In this document: in pieces, positions 7,217 to 10,755 of the stretch | How the letters are laid out: every line of letters starts with the position of its first letter | Numbering within the stretch: position 1 is the first letter of the stretch | Source of the DNA: JAUYQE01 sp035289745 | GTDB lineage: Archaea > Nanobdellota > Nanobdellia > Woesearchaeales > GW2011-AR9 | Direction of reading: 5' to 3' | Assembly: GCA_035289745.1 (NCBI GenBank) | Contig: DATDWF010000102.1 | Span: 1-10,755 of the forward strand | Length of the DNA: 10,755 nt | Program-made: the position numbers and the translations under genes | Notes under the pieces: model-generated | Seen by the model: only the letters and a program-made list of their open reading frames with translations | The model's database searches: none | Told to the model about the DNA's origin: nothing

Positions 7217-7915
7217 ATGACAAAAGGCAAATTCTTTGTTCTCGACGGCACGGATGGCAGCGGAAAGACGGTACAAGCGAAACTGTTGTCTGACCGCCTG
7301 CTGGCCGAAGGGTATGCCGTTCTCCTAAAAGATTTTCCGCAGTATGGGAATTGGTCTGCAGCTCATGTGGAACGCTATCTCCGCGGCGAGTTTGGCGGTG
7401 CGCACGACGTATCAGCGAAATGCGCTTCACTGTTCTTTGCCTTGGATCGCTACGGCGCCCGCCAGGAGATGGAAGCCCACCTGCAGCAGGGTGGCATCAT
7501 CATCTCCAACCGCTATGTTTCTGCGAATAAAGGGCATCAGCTCGGCAAGATTACCGATGAGAAAGAGATGCGGGCCTTTCTGGACTGGATCAATGAGTTA
7601 GAGTACAAAACGCTGGGCCTTCCTGTTCCAGACGTGACGATCTTCCTGCATATGCCTCCGGCTGTTGGCCAGCAATTAGTTGCACAGAAAGGGGATCGGG
7701 CCTATCTGCAGGGAGCAAGACAGGATATTCACGAGAAAAGTTTAGATCATCTTCTCAACGCCGAGCAGGCCTATCTGTTCTGCTTTTCCCATGACCCCGT
7801 CGAGAACTGGAAGCGGATTGTCTGCTCAGATGGTGATACTCCCCGGCAGATTGAAGTGATACATGAAGAAGTGTATCAGTTGGTAAAGAAAGCGCCGGAT
7901 ATCAAAGAGCCCTAG
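7217..7915 (+). CDS. tmk: Thymidylate kinase (dTMP kinase)
   Basis: The 232-residue protein carries the P-loop G-T-D-G-S-G-K-T at 11-18, D-F-P-Q-Y-G at 39-44, F-F-A-L-D-R-Y at 73-79 and N-R-Y-V-S-A-N-K-G-H-Q at 98-108. These are the landmarks of thymidylate kinases (P-loop, DFP/dTMP site, D-R base-recognition motif and the DRY-x-x-S-x-x-x-Q region). A Lys/Arg-rich lid-like stretch lies near 155-180. The enzyme phosphorylates dTMP to dTDP with ATP in the cytoplasm. The usual Asp of the DRY motif is Asn98 here. The ATG at 7217 places the P-loop near the N-terminus as in the family; a TTG at 7205 would add only four residues. The gene is 50 bases downstream of the ThyX-like gene on the same strand, suggesting linked synthesis and phosphorylation of dTMP. 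Another nucleoside-monophosphate kinase specificity cannot be excluded, but the DFP and NRY motifs favour dTMP. Confidence 0.88.
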   Translation: MTKGKFFVLDGTDGSGKTVQAKLLSDRLLAEGYAVLLKDFPQYGNWSAAHVERYLRGEFGGAHDVSAKCASLFFALDRYGARQEMEAHLQQGGIIISNRYVSANKGHQLGKITDEKEMRAFLDWINELEYKTLGLPVPDVTIFLHMPPAVGQQLVAQKGDRAYLQGARQDIHEKSLDHLLNAEQAYLFCFSHDPVENWKRIVCSDGDTPRQIEVIHEEVYQLVKKAPDIKEP

Positions 7916-7937
7916 AAGCTTTTTGCAGCTAAGCCCT

Positions 7938-8036
7938 TCACTCTTTCTCTTCTTTTGCTTCGCCAAAAAACTCGCCCAAGCGCCGGCAGCTGGCCATCGC
8001 TTTATAAGAAATTTGTTTTGAAGAATTTTTTGTCAT
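7938..8036 (-). CDS. Candidate 32-residue microprotein
   Basis: The minus strand has an ATG at 8036 and a TGA at 7938-7940, encoding MTKNSSKQISYKAMASCRRL followed by 12 more residues ending in a Lys/Glu-rich tail. The protein is hydrophilic and could form an amphipathic helix with a central Cys17; no family is recognised. Support comes from signals rather than from the coding sequence: GGTGAT, a six-base match to the archaeal anti-Shine-Dalgarno complement, lies exactly 9 bases before the ATG (8046-8051), and a TATA box gctataaaaaagc is centred about 47 bases upstream, which would give a leader of about 20 bases containing that site. The gene converges with tmk, ending 23 bases from its stop. 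It could be chance, since an ORF this short is expected often, but the combination of both signals at correct spacing is uncommon. Confidence 0.5.
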   Translation of the reverse strand: MTKNSSKQISYKAMASCRRLGEFFGEAKEEKE

Positions 8037-8045
8037 AAAACACCC

Positions 8046-8051
8046 ATCACC
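8046..8051 (-). promoter_or_regulatory. Shine-Dalgarno site of candidate microprotein gene
   Basis: The minus strand reads GGTGAT within ggggtgat, separated from the ATG at 8036 by 9 bases. This matches the archaeal ribosome-binding consensus GGAGGTGAT at six consecutive positions. Most other genes in the window lack such a site and look leaderless. Confidence 0.5.
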
Positions 8052-8076
8052 CCTTTTTTGTGCAACACCTACCACT

Positions 8077-8089
8077 GCTTTTTTATAGC
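8077..8089 (-). promoter_or_regulatory. TATA box of candidate microprotein gene
   Basis: The minus strand reads gctataaaaaagc. Transcription starting about 25 bases downstream would begin near 8058, leaving a leader of about 20 bases that includes the GGTGAT site. Confidence 0.4.
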
Positions 8090-8112
8090 TAAACAAGATA
8101 TATAAAGACTAT

Positions 8113-8120
8113 TGACGTCA
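8113..8120. promoter_or_regulatory. TGACGTCA palindrome, possible operator
   Basis: TGACGTCA is a perfect 8-base palindrome. It lies about 24 bases upstream of the candidate microprotein TATA box and is flanked by tatataaag on the left and ctatata on the right. A homodimeric regulator could bind here. An 8-base palindrome alone can occur by chance, so this is a weak call. Confidence 0.25.
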
Positions 8121-8153
8121 GAACTATATACTCCAAGCCGATACCACTTGCGG

Positions 8154-8220
8154 AAAAAAAACAAAACGTGTTCTGTGAAGAAGTACTGTCCCATTACTTA
8201 AGAAAAAAGTAACAAGAAAA
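8154..8220 (-). terminator. U-rich terminator region of TFS operon
   Basis: Just downstream of the minus-strand stop at 8224 the transcript would read ttttcttgttacttttttct (8201-8220), followed later by a run of eight T (8154-8161). Archaeal RNA polymerase terminates at short T-rich tracts without needing a hairpin, and no strong hairpin is visible. Confidence 0.4.
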
Positions 8221-8223
8221 GGC

Positions 8224-8778
8224 CTACGGCGTTTTTACGACGAGATTTACCGGTGCAGCAGCCAGCAGCGTCCCATCAGCGGCATTCAGCTTTACATTTA
8301 ACAGCGTGAAGGTGCGGGAAAGCACCGTGAAATTCCAGACGGTTTTTCCCTGAAATGTCTGGAGTATTACAAAGCCATTGCCCGCTTGCTCCCGAGGAAA
8401 AGCCTTGGGCAGCTCTTCTGCCCAACGTTTTACTGCGTTTGGAAAAGAAAGCGTGCCTGCAGAGAGCGCTAATCCTTCGATGGTTGTCGTTTCCTTAAAC
8501 ACATCATCTTCGGGCTTGAGGACAAAAGACACTTTGGAAGATGCTTCTGCCCCATCAGCCTCTCCCTGTTCCAAAAAAATTTCTTGCGAGAAAACCACCA
8601 TCTTTTCCGTTTCTGACAGATAATAGCCGATATCCCAGCCGCTTTTTGGAACGCCATCAGCAGCAATGCTGCAAAAGAGATGAGACAGAAAAGCTTGAGG
8701 ATGCTTTTTCTTCCATGATTGATAGAGAGCACTTTCCTGCAGCGCCTGCAGCAAGGCCTGCGGCACGCCTACTGCCAT
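8224..8778 (-). CDS. Hypothetical protein with PepSY-like C-terminal end, coupled to TFS
   Basis: Starting at the ATG at 8778 gives 184 residues. The N-terminal part (about 5-40) reads like a helix-rich element with S-W-K-K-K-H-P-Q-A-F-L-S-H-L-F, then W-D-I-G-Y-Y-L-S (48-55), a charged middle region, and a C-terminal stretch (about 137-172) with V-W-N-F-T-V followed by L-N-V-K-L-N-A-A-D-G-T-L-L. That last pattern resembles the strand-turn-strand ending of PepSY-type domains, but I would not assign the family firmly. No signal peptide is seen, so it is probably cytoplasmic. Its ATG overlaps the TFS stop codon as TAATG, a classic translational coupling, so its product is likely made together with TFS and may act in the same process. 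An in-frame ATG 39 bases upstream lies inside TFS and is less likely. Confidence 0.8.
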   Translation of the reverse strand: MAVGVPQALLQALQESALYQSWKKKHPQAFLSHLFCSIAADGVPKSGWDIGYYLSETEKMVVFSQEIFLEQGEADGAEASSKVSFVLKPEDDVFKETTTIEGLALSAGTLSFPNAVKRWAEELPKAFPREQAGNGFVILQTFQGKTVWNFTVLSRTFTLLNVKLNAADGTLLAAAPVNLVVKTP

Positions 8779-9092
8779 TACGAATATTCCCTCCAGGTAT
8801 GGCTGCACTTCGTACACTTAAAGAATCGGGTTTCCGGCTCGTCTGCGCCACGGGTCTGCTGGGTCCAGAAATAGGCAATGGTGTTCTGGCATTTCTCGCA
8901 GCGTGCCCTGACTTTGGGATGGGTTTCTACCTCCTCAATAACTTCAATCTTTTTATTGCCCTGCACGGTTTCTTTCAGTTCCAAACCAGTTTCCTCTTTC
9001 GGTTCTTTGGTGAAGCCGCAGGTACAATAAAGAATGCGCTTCGTTCCTTTCTCTTTGGGCCGTAAAATGGCTCCGCATTTTGGGCAGAACAT
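8778..9092 (-). CDS. tfs: Transcription factor S (TFS), archaeal TFIIS-like RNA cleavage factor
   Basis: The 104-residue protein has two zinc ribbons. The N-terminal one uses C3, C6, C23 and C25; the C-terminal one uses C65, C68, C93 and C96. Between the last two Cys pairs lies Q-T-R-G-A-D-E-P-E-T-R-F-F (79-91), the acidic hairpin in which D84 and E85 enter the RNA polymerase secondary channel and stimulate cleavage of backtracked RNA. The presence of D-E distinguishes a cleavage factor from the Rpb9-type subunit that lacks the acidic pair. Length and motif order match archaeal TFS (about 100-110 residues). The start is fixed by the first zinc ribbon (M-F-C-P-K-C) and by a TATA box 27 bases upstream. 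The stop overlaps the next gene's ATG. Confidence 0.95.
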   Translation of the reverse strand: MFCPKCGAILRPKEKGTKRILYCTCGFTKEPKEETGLELKETVQGNKKIEVIEEVETHPKVRARCEKCQNTIAYFWTQQTRGADEPETRFFKCTKCSHTWREYS

Positions 9093-9113
9093 GATAGGGG
9101 GAGAATTGATGGG

Positions 9114-9125
9114 CTATTTATATAG
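9114..9125 (-). promoter_or_regulatory. TATA box of TFS operon
   Basis: The minus strand reads ctatataaatag, centred about 27 bases before the ATG at 9092. This is the best TATA match in the window, and no Shine-Dalgarno site follows it, so the TFS mRNA is probably leaderless. Confidence 0.65.
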
Positions 9126-9186
9126 TTTTTCTTTGGTGTTTATAAACGGGCTTCTCGCCGAGATGGAGAAAATGATTGTAAGTGCC

Positions 9187-9867
9187 TTACCGTTCAATCA
9201 CAATGCCCAACGGCTTCAGCGCTTCCACAAACAGAATCTTCAGCCAGCCCAGAAAAGGAACCCGGACTAAGCCTTTGCCAAGCACGCGATCTTCGCTGAT
9301 GCGCAGCTCGTCAACACCATCGCTGCTGCGGGGGTTATGGTCGCCTTTGGTCTGATAGAATACTTTGCCGTTTTCTTCCCATCTCTTGACAACACGATGG
9401 ATGATGGGCTGGGGGCGATCTGCCTGGAAGACCAGGATGTCTCCAACGTGAACATTTTTGCCATTGGCCCGCCAGAGGACAATGACATCGCCTTTGTTAA
9501 ACCCTTGCGAGAACGGAAAATCCTGAAATTGTTCTGGAGTTATGATTTGTTGCTCATACCAACTGCCGCAAGCCCGCCAGTAATTGTCAAATGATTCTTT
9601 AAAATCGGCATACTGCTCGCCGCAGAGCACGCCCTCATGCAAGCCATGTTCCATGCTTTCGGAAACCACGGCAACGATGGGATAGCTGGTTCCTAAAACA
9701 AAGCCGAGCAGCGGATAGAGAATATAGCGGATAACCACAAAAGCAACCACAATATTGACTATCCAGCTCCAGACAGATTCGTCTTTCCAGAAGAACTGCC
9801 AGGCTTTTTTAGCATAGTGCTTCCAATCCTGCTTTGGCTGTAGCTTTTTTTCTGCTTTCTGGCGCAT
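9187..9867 (-). CDS. Signal peptidase I (Sec11-like, archaeal type)
   Basis: The 226-residue protein has a charged N-terminus (1-30), one membrane helix at about 34-58, then S-E-S-M-E (69-73) with the nucleophile S71, I-I-H-R-V-V (155-160) with H157, and G-D-H-N-P (175-179) followed by S-S-D-G (181-184) carrying D176 and D183. His in place of the bacterial catalytic Lys marks the archaeal/eukaryotic Sec11 class. The enzyme removes signal peptides from Sec-exported proteins at the outer face of the membrane, and the surface protein in this window is a plausible substrate. Between S71 and the K-G-D-V-I motif (125-129) is an insertion of about 45 residues with C82 and C100, absent from compact signal peptidases. 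The gene has its own TATA-like box 26 bases before the start and is divergent from the methyltransferase gene. Confidence 0.93.
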   Translation of the reverse strand: MRQKAEKKLQPKQDWKHYAKKAWQFFWKDESVWSWIVNIVVAFVVIRYILYPLLGFVLGTSYPIVAVVSESMEHGLHEGVLCGEQYADFKESFDNYWRACGSWYEQQIITPEQFQDFPFSQGFNKGDVIVLWRANGKNVHVGDILVFQADRPQPIIHRVVKRWEENGKVFYQTKGDHNPRSSDGVDELRISEDRVLGKGLVRVPFLGWLKILFVEALKPLGIVIER

Positions 9868-9887
9868 AGGGGAATCTTCTTTCCCTC

Positions 9888-9897
9888 ATTTAAAAAA
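9888..9897 (-). promoter_or_regulatory. TATA-like box of signal peptidase gene
   Basis: The minus strand reads ttttttaaat, centred about 26 bases before the ATG at 9867. A second candidate, cctataaaaag at 9898-9908, lies 10 bases further upstream and would give a short leader. Confidence 0.45.
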
Positions 9898-9898
9898 C

Positions 9899-9907
9899 TT
9901 TTTATAG
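9899..9907 (+). promoter_or_regulatory. TATA box of methyltransferase gene
   Basis: The plus strand reads tttttatag, centred 26 bases before the ATG at 9929. It is adjacent to the minus-strand box of the signal peptidase gene, so the two core promoters share the 61-base gap and may compete. Confidence 0.5.
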
Positions 9908-9928
9908 GCAGCTGCTCTTCACTCCTGC

Positions 9929-10755
9929 ATGAACATAAGTGGGCAGCATCTTGATAGCGAGCGTATAGCACAGCTAATCACCAATATCCGGCAGAAAAAA
10001 GAGCTGCGCTCGCTGAGCCGGGAGTTTGTTCAGGAGCAGTTGCTTCTCTTTTTAGAGCGGGAGCCAAAAATGCTGCGTTTCCTCCTGCAGAATCCCAGCA
10101 GCAGGTCAGAGATATACAAGCACATCGTAAAAGAGCTGCGGAAGGGTTTGCGGAGAGCCTACGGATTATTCCGCTGGGATGAAGAGCTGCATGAACGGCA
10201 ACAGCTGGTTGAAGAACTCGTATCAAAGAAACCAAAAGACTGGAAGAGGCTAGTAACGCAGATCCTGGCGACACACGCATCCACGCAAGAGCGGCTTTCT
10301 TTCTTTGAAAAACTCTATCGGCAGATTTTTGCCATCACGAGAAAGCCGAAACGGATAATCGATCTCGGCTGCGGGCTGCATCCCTATGCGATACCGTTCA
10401 TGAAGCTGCAGAAGCTGGAGTACTTTGCTTACGATCTTAGCGAAGAAGAGCTGCAGACGCTGGAACAGTTCTTTGCATTTCTGCATACCAAAAATCCGCA
10501 GTTTCTGGGCCATGCTGCCCTTCTTGATTTGTTCCATTGGCAGGAGCTGAAGCACCTGAAGAAAGCTGATGTCTGCTTCCTCTTCAAAATGACGGATGTA
10601 CTGGACAGGGGGAAAGGGCACAAAGTGACAGAAGCCGTCCTCCGAGAAGTGCCGGCACGATGTGTTGTTGTCAGCTTTCCAACAAAAACTATGAGCGGCA
10701 AGCGCATGAACTATCCGAAACGGAAGTGGATAGAGCTGCTCTGTGATCGGCTGGG
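9929..10755 (+). CDS. FmrO/Arm-Rmt family 16S rRNA methyltransferase homologue (C-terminus beyond window)
   Basis: The frame is open from the ATG at 9929 to the right edge, giving 275 full codons. The first 85 or so residues form a helical N-terminal domain ending in E-L-R-K-G-L-R-R-A-Y-G (69-79). Then come H-A-S-T-Q-E-R-L (116-123), a SAM-binding motif D-L-G-C-G-L-H-P (145-152), an acidic D169 at the end of the next strand, L-F-K-M-T-D-V-L-D (218-226), and V-V-V-S-F-P-T-K-T-M-S-G-K (246-258). These align in order with RmtB and ArmA landmarks (H-A-S-T-x-E-R-L, D-I-A-C-G-L-N-P, I-F-K-L-L-P-L-L-E, V-S-F-P-T-R-S-L-G-G). Those enzymes methylate N7 of G1405 in 16S rRNA and confer aminoglycoside resistance. 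Differences are His for Asn at G-L-N-P and the loss of the R-G-K-G-M element after S-G-K. The archaeal protein is probably a chromosomal rRNA-modifying enzyme; target and site are not shown by the sequence. Confidence 0.87.
   Translation, partial: MNISGQHLDSERIAQLITNIRQKKELRSLSREFVQEQLLLFLEREPKMLRFLLQNPSSRSEIYKHIVKELRKGLRRAYGLFRWDEELHERQQLVEELVSKKPKDWKRLVTQILATHASTQERLSFFEKLYRQIFAITRKPKRIIDLGCGLHPYAIPFMKLQKLEYFAYDLSEEELQTLEQFFAFLHTKNPQFLGHAALLDLFHWQELKHLKKADVCFLFKMTDVLDRGKGHKVTEAVLREVPARCVVVSFPTKTMSGKRMNYPKRKWIELLCDRL

Larger units (their letters stand above)
7916..8223. other. Convergent intergenic interval
   Basis: This 308-base gap separates tmk (plus) from the hypothetical protein gene (minus). 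After the tmk stop there is a short ctttttgc and a pyrimidine-rich tract (7941-7958) that could serve as an archaeal U-rich terminator. The interval also contains the candidate small minus-strand gene at 7938-8036 with its promoter, a TGACGTCA palindrome flanked by TATA-like sequences at about 8096-8131, and A-runs on the plus strand (8154-8161 and 8203-8208) that read as U-runs for the minus-strand operon. I see no tRNA-like or C/D-box signature. Confidence 0.6.

Noticed and set aside
8541..9065. Plus-strand frame of 174 codons opposite TFS and its partner
   Set aside because: It lies antisense to TFS, whose zinc ribbons and acidic hairpin are unmistakable, and its translation shows no recognisable motif.
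9978..10707. Minus-strand frames opposite the methyltransferase gene
   Set aside because: The plus-strand frame has clear family motifs throughout and no stop; the minus frames are shorter, overlap each other and have no promoter.
1..10755. CRISPR array, insertion sequence, tRNA or rRNA gene
   Set aside because: I found no regularly spaced direct repeats, no transposase-like protein, no terminal inverted repeats and no cloverleaf-like or rRNA-like segment on either strand.
9929..10755. Recently acquired antibiotic-resistance gene
   Set aside because: There are no mobile-element traces around it, it uses the local promoter style, and its sequence is far from ArmA/RmtB, so a native archaeal gene is more likely.

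Overview
The window looks like part of an archaeal genome, most likely from a DPANN lineage of the Woesearchaeota/Pacearchaeota type. The main evidence is an archaeal transcript-cleavage factor (TFS), a Sec11-like signal peptidase with a Ser-His-Asp arrangement, TATA boxes at a nearly constant distance from start codons, short compact genes, and a giant Asn-rich beta-helix surface protein. The lineage is an inference from gene style; only the archaeal assignment is strong. I see no mobile element, tRNA, rRNA or CRISPR array.

Left part (1-4210, minus strand): one reading frame without a stop runs from the left edge to an ATG at 3963. It gives at least 1321 residues of a membrane-anchored or secreted protein made of three Cys-capped right-handed beta-helix blocks separated by two Ig-like domains. 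Its C-terminus lies outside the window. Just upstream on the same strand is a 66-residue single-pass membrane protein with a coiled-coil tail.

Middle (4354-7915, plus strand): a six-helix membrane protein of unknown function overlaps a DUF167/YggU gene by 56 bases. A 556-residue protein follows that consists of two ThyX-like halves with complementary motif losses, then a thymidylate kinase 50 bases downstream. The last two suggest a local dTMP-to-dTDP supply unit.

Gap 7916-8223: it holds a candidate 32-codon minus-strand gene with a textbook Shine-Dalgarno sequence and a TATA box, plus a perfect TGACGTCA palindrome upstream of it and poly-U stretches that may terminate the neighbouring minus-strand operon.

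Right part: on the minus strand, TFS is translationally coupled (TAATG) to a conserved-looking protein with a PepSY-like C-terminal end, and signal peptidase I lies upstream with its own promoter. Divergent from the peptidase, across a 61-base gap with two TATA-like boxes in opposite orientation, is a right-truncated gene for a homologue of the FmrO/ArmA/RmtB 16S rRNA (guanine-1405-N7) methyltransferases, better known from aminoglycoside producers and resistant pathogens.

Most genes have a TATA-like box centred about 26-34 bases before the start codon, so their mRNAs are probably leaderless or nearly so. The small gene in the gap and the DUF167 gene are the exceptions with a Shine-Dalgarno-like site. 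The points that most merit a second look are the tandem ThyX protein, the archaeal FmrO-like methyltransferase, the small gene and the modular surface protein.
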